Below are positions 1-10,922 of a DNA stretch of 64,000 nucleotides, in pieces. Within the stretch, counting starts at the first letter, position 1. Every line of letters begins with the position of its first letter. The DNA comes from Ligustrum vulgare (Eukaryota; Streptophyta; Magnoliopsida; Lamiales; Oleaceae). The stretch lies in the NCBI GenBank assembly GCA_963555705.1, contig OY743169.1, positions 8,680,014 to 8,744,013 on the forward strand, read 5' to 3'. The notes under the pieces were generated by a model. That model did not search any database. It saw only the letters and a list, made by a program, of their open reading frames with translations, and was not told the origin of the DNA. The translations under genes and the position numbers were made by a program.

Positions 1-43
1 GAGATAGGATGGGGAAGGATTAGAAAATATCGAACGAAAAAAA

Positions 44-70
44 ATATATATATATATATATATATATATT
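44..70. repeat. (TA)n microsatellite
   Basis: An uninterrupted run of alternating T and A, preceded by an A-run. It is a simple sequence repeat with no coding content. Confidence 0.9.
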
Positions 71-128
71 TGGGGTATGGTTGGGTGGGGTGGGGTGGGG
101 TCGGGCGGGGGGCGGGGGGCGGGGTGGG
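71..128 (+). repeat. G-rich GGGGT/GGGCG tract
   Basis: The + strand carries many runs of three to six G separated by one or two bases. This could form G-quadruplexes. It resembles the GGGTTGGG core of the hAT-type MITE at 2166-2692 and may be a decayed end of a related element, but no terminal repeat or target duplication is visible here. Confidence 0.6.
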
Positions 129-489
129 GATGAGGGATGTTGTGACATCAAGATTTAAGTTTTTAATTTAATATTATATTAGTTTTAATATAATATATAA
201 TAGATAATTATCTTTATATTACACATAATATTATATTTATTTTTAATTATTAAACACCTGATTTTTGAAAAAAAAAATGTTAAGTTTGTTAGTTTTGAAA
301 AGTGAAACTTAAAGTGTTGTAGTTATGTACTTTTCCCTTTTCGAATCGACTAAACCACGCACATTTTTACTTTCCAATTTTTAACCACATATTTTATCTA
401 AAAAGTACAAATCAATCTTTTCTCTCTTATTTAATTAACCGCCGAACAGTGCCTCAATTCTTTTAATTTACCAGGTAAAATTAGTTCAC
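129..489. other. AT-rich stretch without a gene
   Basis: I see no coding frame. The segment near 340-415 (ending in the ATTTTATCTA motif followed by an A-rich run) resembles 63715-63790 at the other end of the window, so part of it may be an unnamed dispersed repeat. Confidence 0.5.
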
Positions 490-492
490 TGA

Positions 493-996
493 GGTTGCGT
501 TTGATAGCGAGGGTGGAAAGAAAATGAATTCCAGAGAATTGAATTCCTGGGAATTTGATGTTTTATGTGTTTGATTGGTTTAATTTCTAGGTGAAAAAAG
601 TGAAAAAAATTTCAACTTTTGCTGTTTGATTGATATTATTTTTCATGGTAAATAAATCAAAATTTAGTTATTTTAATCAAAAAAATAATTTTTTTATTTT
701 TGCACACATTTGTACTTGATAATTATAATGTTAATTTTTGGCAAAAAAAAAAATTAATTAGCAATAACAAAAATGATCAAACGTGACGAAAATGGTTAAA
801 AGTTTTGCCAGAAAAATAAATTCGCCTAGCTACATGGGAAAATGAATTCCTTCAACAAAAGTAGGAAAAGCCGCGCGTGAAGAAGAAGACTGGAATTTTA
901 ATTACTTGGAAAATTGTAGCATTCAAACATCAATAATTGGAAAAAGTTGGAAAATCCTTTCTTTTCCCTAGAAAATAAATGAAATCAAACGGAGCC
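493..996. mobile_element. Tourist-like (PIF/Harbinger) MITE, 504 bp
   Basis: The left end GGTTGCGTTTGAT is the inverted complement, with two mismatches, of the right end ATCAAACGGAGCC. The flanks are TGA (490-492) and TTA (997-999), one mismatch from the TWA target duplication expected for Tourist-type elements. The interior is AT-rich and non-coding. The termini are seen directly; assignment to PIF/Harbinger rests on the 3-bp TWA-like duplication and the GTTTGAT-type terminus. Confidence 0.65.
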
Positions 997-1190
997 TTAA
1001 GCACATTCCACGCAGAAAATCAAGAAAATAAATTAAATAATGAAGAAAAAATGAATATCTACTCTATGATCCATTGAATATTCAAAACTTAAGATCTCCA
1101 GTTCCGAGCCATTTGAAACTTCTATAAAAATCCTCAATTATCATAAGTAGTAGATACAAGTTCAATCACTACAACACTTCAGCCTCTTAA

Positions 1191-1730
1191 GGGCATCTCC
1201 AACTCAAAGCACCATTTGCACTAATATGGTGCAAAGCCCACGCCATTTTCGAGCTCATCTCCAACCACATGTTCCAAATTTTACATAAAATCTAAATTTT
1301 ATTATTTTATTGTTTGTTTTTTAATTAATTTAAATTGTAAACCATTAAATGAAACCGCACGCTTGTACACTAAATAGTGCACTTATTTATCATTAAAAAA
1401 GAGATCATATGTAATGTCACATTTCAAATGTCGATAACATAAAACGGGAAACAACTTCAACCAAACTGAAAACAAAATACGTAAGTGAAATAGGTAAATC
1501 TAACTTTCGGAGTTGGTATATTCCTCCAACATATATTCGATTAGTACTTCTCGAATTGCATAGTGAGTCTTCTTGTTATTGATTTGACGGTGTCGCGTCA
1601 GGAAATCATCGAAACGGGTTTGCTTGTCAACCATCTCGATATCAGGACTTAGTGCCTCCACACTCTCTCTGATTGGCGCCTCGGGATCTTGTTCATCTTC
1701 GACAATCATGTTGAGCATAATGATATATGT
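1191..1730 (-). mobile_element. PIF/Harbinger remnant, 3' end only
   Basis: The terminus GGGCATCTCCAAC at 1191 follows TTAA, consistent with a TWA target site. Reading on the - strand, a transposase C-terminus at 1500-1718 runs toward this terminus, so the two form the 3' end of one element. The rest of the element, upstream of 1718 on the - strand, is missing. Confidence 0.6.
1500..1718 (-). pseudogene. Harbinger transposase C-terminal fragment (HARBI1/ALP1-like)
   Basis: A 72-residue open frame, starting MLNMIVEDEQD and ending LEEYTNSES. It resembles the tail of plant Harbinger transposases, where a conserved HNMIIEDERD-type segment follows the DDE nuclease core and a helical ALR-ALI-E-LWEEY-type tail closes the protein. 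Here the FLTRHRQI and LIEYMLEEY segments match that pattern. The DDE catalytic core, about 300 residues in full-length relatives, is absent because the frame is closed by stops just upstream, so this cannot be an active nuclease. The start at 1718 is simply the first Met in the surviving frame. It sits 309 bp from the element's terminal repeat at 1191, as expected for a 3' end. Family assignment is from remembered patterns, not a search. Confidence 0.6.
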
Positions 1731-2165
1731 TAACTTGTTTTAAGTTGACATTTTCTATTTTCCTACAGCTTTGTAATTTAGTAAATTTTATTTAATTACT
1801 AAATATATTTTTTTAGTAATTTATTAAGTTCAATTAAATTACTAGTTGTTTACTTGAACTTGAGTTTGTATTTATCTCCTATTCTTCTGATATTGATTTA
1901 TTACTTGGAGATAAAATTATGAACTTGCTATACTAATCTCTTATTATTTATGATAAAAGTTTGTGTATGAGATAATGTTTAGCTTTGCTGGCCAAAAAAT
2001 TCTAGCCTTTATTTCTTAGAGTCCAAGTTTGTTTGTATCACTTGGTTGGTAAGTGATTCACTTATGGTAAGATTCTTTTAATGCATCATTATTTTACCTT
2101 ATCTCTATTAACTTGTAATTATCTTTGATATATTGCAGGAAATAGAGATTTTGCACAACTAGAAT
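1731..2165. other. Unassigned AT-rich sequence
   Basis: There is no convincing gene. A TATTGCAG splice-acceptor-like string at about 2131-2138 is followed by a short open stretch (GNRDFAQLEFLKEKK if the MITE at 2166 is ignored) that ends quickly. This may be a decayed exon, but I do not recognise it. Confidence 0.3.
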
Positions 2166-2692
2166 TAGCCCACCCAACTCGCCAAAACCGTCCAACCCAA
2201 CCCAACCCAACCCGATCGAATCGGGTTGGGTTTTGATGAAAATTGGGTTGAGTTGGGTTATAAAAAAAAAAATTGTTTGGGTTGGGTTGGGTTGTGGGTT
2301 GGATGACAAACCCAACCCGACCCGACCCGACCCAACCCAACCCAATTAAAATTTTAAAAATATAAGACCATTTAAATTTCAAGAATCTTAAATCTGTTTT
2401 TAATTTGGATGAAACTCAAATATAATTTGAACATATTTTAGTTTTATTAGCAAGTATTCAATTTATTATATTTGAGCTTATTGTATTGTACATAATTTAT
2501 TTGAGTTAATAGTTGATTTATGGGCATAATTTTTTAATTTTCTAAGAATTTTATTTAATTGGACCAAAGTCAAAACCACCCAACCCGACCGAAACTTGAT
2601 TGGGTTGGGTTGGGTTTTTATCAACCCGAAAATAGTGGGTTGGGTTCGGGTTGGGCAAAAAACCGACCCAACCCAACCCACGCCCACCCCTA
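2166..2692. mobile_element. hAT-type MITE built of CCCAACCC/GGGTTGGG repeats, 527 bp
   Basis: The element is flanked by an exact 8-bp duplication ACTAGAAT at 2158-2165 and 2693-2700, the length expected for hAT transposons. The right end, read inward on the - strand, is TAGGGGTGGGCG, a hAT-like TAGGGGTG terminus; the left end is TAGCCCACCC. The interior consists largely of CCCAACCC and its complement in inverted blocks (2180-2345 and 2575-2685), so the single strand could fold into long hairpins. The Gly/Trp-rich frames across it are artefacts of the repeat. Confidence 0.8.
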
Positions 2693-3884
2693 ACTAGAAT
2701 TCTTGAAGGAAAAGAAACTTTTTGTGCATAAATAGAGAAAGTTGGGGACGATTTCTCCAAGTTTGTTGAAACCGAAAAATTAGTGAATGCATAGAATAGA
2801 CACTGTCACGACCCCAAAATTCAGGCCTTTTTTTTTTCAATTCTGATGATGGCTACTAATAGCATAAAATGAACTGAAAACGTAACTACATGTGGCTACT
2901 AGTAGCGTACTTTCAAAAGCAGGGCAACTTTAATACATTTACTAAAAACTCTTTCTAAACTTGTTTACCCTATTACACATTTAGGATTATTATCCTTACT
3001 TTGACTTTAACATTTTAATAACAATTGAGTAAAAATAGTTCCAATATCAAAATTTCATAAGAGTGAAACTTAAAACTTTAAGCGGAACTATAAATATAAG
3101 GCCCAATCTTTTCGTACACTTTACATCTCAAAATTAAGCTCGAACTAATAATTTACTTATAAATATAAAGAGAATAATATTTACATTCCAGAATTAGTTC
3201 AAGCTATAGAGAAGCTTAATCCCTTATTATCTTCAGTTACCAATGATTACTCTTCATTCTCAACCGGCATTCTCCATAGGGAATCCACAGATACAAGAAT
3301 TAATGCTCCATTGCCTATAAAAAGAGATATGAAACAATTATGAACCACATGGTTCAATGAATAAAACTTGATGCGTATAATAAGAGGTTAATTTCAACAT
3401 AAAGTGTAGGAAGTCATATAAGCATCTATCATTCTCATTATTTTCTTGTCAAACTTTTACATTTTTATGAATGAATATAAATCATACATTTTACCTCTTA
3501 ACTTCAACTTCCATCGTTTCCTAAAGTAATAATTTGAGCATTCGAATAGCAAACTTAGTTTGCTAACCAACTCAAGCAACTCTAAAGATCATATTCAATT
3601 GAATCATGATAACAAAGTTCACGGAGATTGATATCATACAAGCATCATTTACTTATTTTCTTAAATTTGCTTCTTTTACTACTTTCTAATCTTAACATTA
3701 ATTCTCATATAGTACAAGATATCACAATCAATTCAACGTATCATTTGTAATCACTTCACAATATTTACTTCCATATAACTACATTCAATTAATCAATTTC
3801 ATATTTATGACATGAATGTAATGCATGGAGTGATATGTATGAGTGATAATGTTATTCAGAGATAATGTTCTTCATTTTCTCATG

Positions 3885-4085
3885 TTTTCTTTCTTTCTTT
3901 TCTTTTCTTTTCTTTTCTTCTCTACTCTTTCTTCTCTTTCTTTCTTCTTCTATGAAAAGTAACATGAATGAGTACGACTTTTCACTCTTTGCATTTCTTT
4001 CTTCTCTTTCTTTCTTTCTTTCTTTCTTCTTCTATGAAAAGTAACATGAATGAGTACGACTTTTCACTCTTTGCATTTCTTTCAT
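3885..4085. repeat. CT-rich tract with an 82-bp tandem duplication
   Basis: TTCTT/TTTCT runs surround two copies of a segment containing TATGAAAAGTAACATGAATG, starting at 3951 and 4033. The copies are nearly identical, which indicates a recent local duplication. Confidence 0.8.
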
Positions 4086-4257
4086 GTCTTCTACTTTAGA
4101 GGTTCTTCCCATATTAGGTCGTGCATCACGGGCATCATGTGTACCTATGACACAAGATCACTATTCATAAATAGTTGGAGTGCTTTTACGCCTCCAAATA
4201 CAAAAGACTTGGTCTTCCTTTCTTTGGGCTTGTTAGCATATATATAAAAGAGACACT

Positions 4258-4335
4258 TACCCCCGAAGGGTGCCTCGTGAGATACATATCCCCGAAGGGT
4301 GCCTCGTGAGATACTTACCCCCGAAGGGTACCTCA
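4258..4335. repeat. 29-30 bp minisatellite, about 2.7 copies
   Basis: The unit CCCCGAAGGGTGCCTCGTGA plus GATAC-type spacer occurs at about 4260, 4289 and 4318. The CGAAGGG cores are 29 and 30 bp apart. It is a local tandem repeat inside the long LTR-type element. Confidence 0.85.
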
Positions 4336-4779
4336 CAGCCCGTGACCAATTAGGGACTTTCTCCCTAGATGCAACGAACTAAATAGGGACATTCTTAATT
4401 ATTCGTGATCATTTCTTGAAAACATCATTTGAAAGATCTCATACATAATCATTTCTTCACATTTTGAAAACACATACTTTGCTCTTTTATGTGAAATGAT
4501 CATGCGTGTTTGTGATGATGAGATGAAATGCTATTCATCAAATATCATGTGAAAGACTTTACATAATAGCATTCAATCACATAGTGAAACATAATATCTT
4601 ATCCTTAACTTAACACATAAAGGATCACGATCAAGTCTTTCGCTATAAAATAAAGTTTCCTATGTTTAATACATAAAATCTCAACCTTTGAGTTACATCC
4701 TAGAAGCTAAATCTTTATCCTTAGCTTTATCAAAATCTTAATTCTAATTTGTAGGTGATCACAAACTTAAGAAAGTAAC

Positions 4780-5056
4780 TGTTAAGTGCATTTTTATACA
4801 CTTTTTATACCTTTAAATTAGCATATTTTGGAATATCTTGAGCAAATATCTACTAATTTATGCATATTTTGTGTTTAAATAGGTTAATATCCACGTTTGA
4901 GGCCAAAAACCACAAAAGGAGTGCAAATTATGCTAAAATTGGAAGTTTGGGGACCATTTGGTCACTTCAGGGAAGTTTTGGACAAGCCGCGCAGTTAACC
5001 AAGGGACCAAATTGCAAGTTTTCAAAAGTTGAAGGGCCTAAAGTGCAATTTTTATC
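4780..5056 (+). repeat. Truncated 5' LTR of the Athila-like remnant
   Basis: This 277-bp segment aligns without large gaps to 6205-6477, then diverges at the shared GGGCCTAAAGTGCAATTTT. The remaining kilobase of the LTR is deleted here, so the copy lost most of its 5' LTR. Confidence 0.75.
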
Positions 5057-5321
5057 AACTTCATTAGGTTGTAAGCTTGTATTTTCAATTTTTATCAACC
5101 TATCCAATTTATTGTCAATGTTCTTAATCTCTTGATCCTTTGTGAGACAAGTTTGGGGGTGATCGAACTGGTAAAGGAGACGGTCTAGATGTGTAGTGAT
5201 TCCATGCCTGCTTGATATAAATTTGTGTGGAGTGTTGTTGATGATTAAGTATAAGCTAAGTAATGACCAAATGCTAGATATCTAAGCCCATTTTAATTAT
5301 TGCATTGTCCTATCTCGTAGC

Positions 5322-5640
5322 ATTTTTACTCGAGTAATTAAGCCCGTAGGAGTATCTTGAAACTTGGTGCCTTAAGTTTGAAACTTGGAAGTCACCAGCC
5401 TAAAGCTCACTACATGGGTCAATTAGAAAGCTTAATGAGTAGGGTACACACACATACTATGAAAAAAAAAAAAAAAAGCACCTCATCATCACTGCATTCA
5501 TTTTTACTCGAGTTATTAAGTCCGTAGGGGTATTTTGAAATCTGATACCCTTTGATCTTAAAATAATCGGGGAGTTTCCGACCTAAATCTCGCATGGGTC
5601 AATTAAAAAGCTTAAGGGAGTGGGAAAGTCACGAGCTATC
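5322..5640 (+). repeat. Imperfect tandem duplication (about 180-bp period) in internal region
   Basis: The segment with TTTTTACTCGAGTAATTAAG and the downstream GGGTCAATTAGAAAGCTTAA at 5322-5455 recurs in diverged form at 5502-5640. A 17-base A-run (5462-5478) lies between the copies. There is no coding potential. Confidence 0.7.
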
Positions 5641-6204
5641 ATCACATTAGTTTGTAGAAATCATGCATTCGTATTTGCATAAGAGCATAGATTAATAGTG
5701 GGTTTGAATTGCTTGGTATAAACTTTAATGTTGAAGCACTCATCTAGTGGAGAGTCACTGCATACCTAGATTGTTGAGATTGACGATGAGTCATAACCAA
5801 GCTTTAGTGGAAAAAGAAATGTGTGAATTGAGAGTTACCTTTAGGATTGCATCTCGGGAAAGAAAAGAAATAATTTGGGGGATGAATACTACGAGAGGGA
5901 CATGAATGAAATTGACCACTAAGGGTGGATAGTATTATTTTGAAATTTATCCTTCCTACAATTTTTTTTGAACCTTAGTGATAATTGGAAGCGACTATGC
6001 ACACACACACCGATCAAACATGAGATAAGCTCAACTTCTTTTTGTAGTATTATTTTGAAAATATAATTGTGAATTAATCATGCAATTTTACACTCAAGAA
6101 AGAATTTACAAGTTATCTAGCATTGTTGATCATTCATTCATTTGCTTTTTGTATTAGTAGATATTCTTGCTCGAGACGAGTAAGAGTTTAAGTTTTGGGG
6201 TATT

Positions 6205-7504
6205 TGTTAAGTGCATTTTTATACACTTTTTATACTTTTAAATTAGCATATTTTGGAATATCTTGAGTAAATATCTACTAATTTATGCATATTTTGTGTT
6301 TAAATAGGTTAATATCCAAATTTGAGTCCAAAAACCACAAAAGGAGTGCAAATTATGCTGAAATTGGAAGTTTGGGGACCATTTTGTCACTTCTGGGAAG
6401 TTTTGGATAAGCCGCGCAATTAATTGAGGGACCAAATTGCAAGATTTCAAAAGTTGAAGGGCCTAAAGTGCAATTTTAGAATGACATATTTGAAAAAAAT
6501 CTGAAAATTTGGGGACTTAATTGATCATCATTGAAAGATGAAGGACCTCATGGAAATTACAAAAGGACTATGCTGCAAAGACCATGGCTCAGCTTAACCA
6601 CGCGAACGCGTGGTCTGATCCAAGCCGCGCGCGCGAACCATGGCTCGAAACAGACTTTGGACCAAGCTTGGTCCCGAATTTTTGGGCGCGCAAATTTGTG
6701 CATTTTTTAGGGTTTGTGGTTGATTTTTGGATAATATAAATACCTCAAATCCTCATTTTGCTAGGATATGTAAGTTTTATGCCTCTTTTCCATTTTTTTC
6801 TTGTATTTTCTCACAAGCTTTTCTTAATTAATGCATTAAATCTTTTAAGTTTTTGTGTTTTTATTTGCTTTCCTTCAATTAAAGCTTAATGTTGTTGAAA
6901 TTTTCATCATTGTTGTTTTTCTAACTTTTCTTCTCAAACTTTCATGTTATTTATGGTTTAATTAAAGCTTTGTGTTGGGTTGTTCATGAAAATAGAACAA
7001 ATTATTTTCTTTTATTATCTTGTTTTAACACTTTGTTTAGCTTGTTGTTGAAATGATTATGTTAGTGGTTAAATGTTGTGATTTTATTATGTGCTAAATA
7101 GTATTTTGTTGGGATGATTGGTGTTACTTAACTTCACTTAGTTATTTTAAGTTTGTTTATGTATTTTGAGTTATTTACTTTCAAGCATTTAAATTTATAA
7201 TTATTTTCTTTTAATATTGTGTATTTTGATTTATGTTTATTGTCTCATATTTCTCTATCTTAAGTAGTTAATTTTATTTACAAAATTGCAAATTAATTAA
7301 GTGTTGTTTAAGTGAAATCATGAATCCCAACTTTTTAATATTCCCCTTTTTTTTTTTATTGTTGTTAGAATTTAAAGTTAGTTTGTTTTTGCTTTATTTT
7401 CACTAAAAAATCCAAAAACTTATTGTGTGACTTTGTTGTTAAAATTAAATTAACTAGAGTGTGTAATTGAGTATACATTCCTTGTGGGATCGACAACCCG
7501 GACT
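6205..7504 (+). repeat. 3' LTR of the Athila-like remnant
   Basis: It starts TGTTAAGTGC and runs to about 7504, after GGGATCGACAACCCGGACTCA. A GC-rich block near 6595-6660 contains CGCGAACGCG and GCCGCGCGCGCG, unusual in this AT-rich region. AATATAAATAC at about 6732 could be its TATA box. The end coordinate is an estimate because the other LTR is truncated. Confidence 0.6.
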
Positions 7505-7526
7505 CAAAAATAACATAAAATACAAT

Positions 7527-7802
7527 CATGTGTAATAACATAAAATAAAATCCAAACCTATAACCCAAGTGTAGCCATAAGTTTGATGTCATAAAGTCTC
7601 CAAAAATCCAATTTTAAACATATTTATGGTCATATATAATTAAATCAATTCAATCCCAGCAAGTTTTTACATCATGTATATCACATTTTATCATACTTAA
7701 CATCTTGTGTAATAACGTGAAATACCAATTAGACCCATAGTGAAGTTCTATCATAAGTTTGATACCTTAAAGTCTCCAAAAATCCAATTCCAAACATCTA
7801 AT
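7527..7802. repeat. Tandem duplication, about 174-bp period
   Basis: TGTGTAATAAC...CATAAGTTTGAT..TAAAGTCTCCAAAAATCCAA occurs at 7527-7620 and again at 7701-7802 with scattered changes. It belongs to the long host element, immediately right of the Athila-like insertion. Confidence 0.75.
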
Positions 7803-8674
7803 TAACCCAATCAATCTCAGTAGATTTTTAGACTACTTTGATGCTTAATAATAACCCTCTAATTATGTGTATTGAGCTTGGAAGATAACTTGAACTAATG
7901 ACATGTTTTAGACATGAAGTCCAACAACTTTTAACTTGAAAAACTAGTTTAAAATACTTGCAACATGACCATTTTAAACAAATAGTTCTACCAGATTTTT
8001 AAATTATATTTCTTGCCTTATAACACACTTCAAATCTTGTATATTGATCAGAAGACATTACTTAACTTATAACAAATTTTAGTCATAAGATCAACCACTT
8101 TTTGGCCTCAAAACTCAATTAAAAGCTCCCTTACATGGTACTTGAAATCATAGATTTCACACTTCACTAAAATCAATCAAAAATCAAGTTTTGATCGCAT
8201 GCAAAGTAACGTTTCGAAGTGTACATTGTTGACCTATGGTCAATTTGACCTTATTGTTTTGATCATAACAAACAAGAATTTATTGTGTTGCTAACAAGTG
8301 TGTTTCAAGTGTTTCATGTAATGATAAATATTCAAAGCACTCTATGTTCAAATCGTCTCTCAAAGATATAAATCAAAAGTATGTGATCGAGCACATGGGA
8401 CGCAAAGAAGATCAAGAAAGAATCGAAGATATTCAAAGATCAAAATTGAGGTCGAAAAGCATGACATGAAGATCAAGAATTCGAGCATACAAGTTTAGAG
8501 TTGATTTAACATATGTAAAGGTATAACACTCTCAATCTTTAGCGATGAAATTCAACGAGCTCGAAAATGATTTTTATGCATCAAGAAACATTGTGAAAAC
8601 CATTAAAATATCGTGTTCTAAATCAACCTTGATCAAAAAGCCTTGCAAAATCAAAATCGTAAAATATTTAACTG

Positions 8675-8830
8675 AACCGGTCGACCGCATAACGAACCGG
8701 TCGACCGCATGGATGAACCGGTCGACCGCATGAATGAACCGGTCGACCGCATTGCGTGATTTTGAACTCAACGGCTATTTTCTTGCAACGGATATATTGA
8801 GGTCGACCGCATGGCTGAACAGGTCGACCG
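8675..8830 (+). repeat. Short repeats with palindromic GGTCGACC in the solo LTR
   Basis: The unit GAACCGGTCGACCGCAT-like recurs four times at about 17-19 bp spacing (8675-8751), then twice more at 8801-8830 in diverged form. Each copy carries a GTCGAC (SalI) palindrome. The block lies about 30-180 bp upstream of the TATA box, so it could be a promoter or enhancer repeat. Confidence 0.85.
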
Positions 8831-9345
8831 CAAAAGACGGAATGTGCGAAATTTGATCTATAAATAGCCTTCTCTCTTGCATTCATCAACAACAACTTTG
8901 AAAACATTTTATACAAACTTTCTTGTGAAAATTTAGTGTTCTTACTTAGTTTTTATTCATCTTTTATTTTCATAAAACTTTGATTGATCTAAACTTTGTT
9001 TTATCAAATTCATCAAAGTTTTTGGAAGAAAGTTTTGTGAAGATTTTTGGTTTTATATTGTTTAAACTTCTTCAACATCTTCACACTATATTGGAATTGA
9101 AGTGTAAGTCTCTCTTTGCTCTAAACTTGTTTTAATCTTTTACAAGAGAGAAATTCCAATTGAGGAACTTTGATTATTTGTGCTACAATTTTCATTATCA
9201 TTTGCATCAAAGTTTTTCTCTAACACTCGAGCTTAATTCATTGCTATCTATTGAAGTGTTAGCCTAACTCTCTCGGTACTTAATTTGAGTATATCATTTG
9301 TCAAGAGAGTTATTTCAATTGTACATTCAATTCATTATATCTTGT

Positions 9346-9474
9346 GGTTTCGAGAGCCTTGTGAAAACTCGATTGTTGGTTTCGAGAGCCTTGTCAAAAC
9401 TCGATTGTTGGTTTTCGAGAGCCTTGTCAAAACTCAATTGTTGGTTTCGAGAGCCGTGTGAAAACTCGATTGTA
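9346..9474 (+). repeat. 32-33 bp tandem repeat, 4 copies
   Basis: GGTTTCGAGAGCCTTGT plus AAAACTCGATTGTT repeats at 9346, 9378, 9410 and 9443. It lies downstream of the TATA box, so it falls in the presumed R/U5 part of the LTR and would be in the transcript. Confidence 0.9.
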
Positions 9475-10023
9475 AAGGATAGGCGCTCCTTGTTGTAAGT
9501 CGCCTAAGGATTTGGTACTCCTTGTTGTAAGTTATCAAAATAGTGGATTTGGCCTTGCTCGTGACGGAGAGCTCGGTAACGGGGGACGTAGATCACGTTG
9601 GTTGATTGAACCTCCATAAATCGCGTTTGCATTCTCTTATCTCTTTTACTTACATACATCGTACTTACTCTATTCTATCAATTTATATTGTGCAACGCTT
9701 TATCTTAGTGCTATCCTTACCTTATCAATTAAGTTTACACATATATAGCACACTACATTGATAGTTTAGTAACTTGTAACATTAAGTGCTCATATTTGTA
9801 CCCATTGGTTTTTAAGTTTGAGATTATTATCGAAAAAGTTTTATAAACCAATTCACCCCCCTCTTGGTTAGTTTACTCTTGGGTCAACATACATTCCAAC
9901 ATATTTTTATACTAGTTCAACTCCTTTTAACATGCCCTGGATCATGTAAAATATATAGTAAAAGAGTTTAGGTTAATAATAATGTTTAAGCACAAGAATT
10001 GAGATACTTTTTAGTATGAAAAC

Positions 10024-10922
10024 TGATTTCAAGCACTTTCATAAGAACAAGATTCACAACCTTAATAATCTTTAGTCTTTAAATCAACTTAAAGCTGGAC
10101 TTTTATACATTAAGCTCATAAACAAGCTTAAGACATAAGGTAAGACACGATTTACTGTCCAATATCAATTTGAATCATGTTTCAATACTTCTATACAAAA
10201 TTCAAGTCTCAAATCTTAGTAAATTCAACTCAAGGTAACAATTTAAGATTATTCAAATTGAAGACAGCAACTTAATTCCAAACAAACTTTGATATAAGTT
10301 TTTAAAATACATCTTCTTTACTAATAACTTTCACATAATGACCCCAACATTAAAATTTAATATCCCCATTCAACAACTCTTTAGCCTCAAACCTTTTCAA
10401 AAACTTCCTTTATTCCTTCAAAATTTTAGATTCATTCAACTCAACAAGATCCACTATGAAGCTGAATTTTAAGACTTGCAACTTCCTAAGCAAGATAAAT
10501 CATTAAATGGATAACAAATAATGTTCAAATCTCATGTAGCTTCTTAGTCTATAACTCCACTTAGAAAATCAAGTTTCAAACATGAATTATTCCACCAATA
10601 TATGATGATTTGAGATTATTAGTCATCCAAAAACAGCACTTGAACTTGCTGCCCACACTTCCAATGCTTCCTAACCTTCATCCAAACATTTCTCCACTTA
10701 TAATCATATTCAAAATATATCTATTGCTTGTTATCATCCTTAAAACATAATTCTCAACATCTAAAATATAGCACAATATCAACATAACTCAACAAAGTCA
10801 TTGTTGTTTCACTCAAACATTTTCATAAGAACAAGATCCATAACCTTAATAATATTTAGTCTTTAAATACACTTAAAGTTGGACTTTTATACATGAAGCC
10901 CATAAACAAGCTTAAGCCATAA
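10024..10922. repeat. Dispersed duplication inside the long host element
   Basis: A segment of about 110 bp at 10024-10139 (TCATAAGAACAAGATTCACA...) recurs diverged at 10810-10922 (TCATAAGAACAAGATCCATA...). Both are followed by similar text ending in a CAGCAACTTAATTC string. The spacing is about 785 bp, so the host LTR region grew by an internal segmental duplication. Confidence 0.75.

Larger units (their letters stand above)
4780..7504 (+). mobile_element. Athila-like Ty3/gypsy remnant without coding region
   Basis: Two direct copies beginning TGTTAAGTGCATTTTTATAC at 4780 and 6205 are LTR sequences. The second is preceded by a purine-rich tract (about 6185-6201, AAGTTTTGGGGTA), the polypurine tract expected before a 3' LTR. 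About 1.15 kb of internal sequence lies between, with no pol motifs. The G-rich lead-in, the TTAAGTGCAT start and the GTGGGATCGACAACCC-type end recall Athila LTRs. The right boundary, near 7504, is approximate and no clean target duplication was found. Confidence 0.55.
8227..9889 (+). mobile_element. Solo LTR, Ty1/copia (SIRE-like), 1663 bp
   Basis: It starts TGTTGACC and ends GGGTCAACA, flanked by an exact TACAT duplication at 8222-8226 and 9890-9894. There is no internal domain, so the two original LTRs have recombined to one. CTATAAATAG at 8858-8867 is a TATA box. Near the 3' end lies CACCCCCCTCTTGG, typical of long-LTR copia elements; the SIRE assignment rests on this and on the TATTGTTTTGATCATAACAA block after the start, and is moderate. 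Confidence 0.8.

Noticed and set aside
2094..2760. Several Gly/Trp/Pro-rich open frames
   Set aside because: They are translations of the CCCAACCC/GGGTTGGG MITE in different frames; the repeat keeps all frames open.
4860..5135. 91-aa open frame
   Set aside because: It spans the truncated Athila-like LTR and its internal junction, and the intact LTR at 6205 does not keep the frame.
8545..8916. Open frames with repeated VDRF or GRPV units
   Set aside because: They arise from the GGTCGACCGCAT repeats in a solo LTR with exact target duplications; no gene is expected there.
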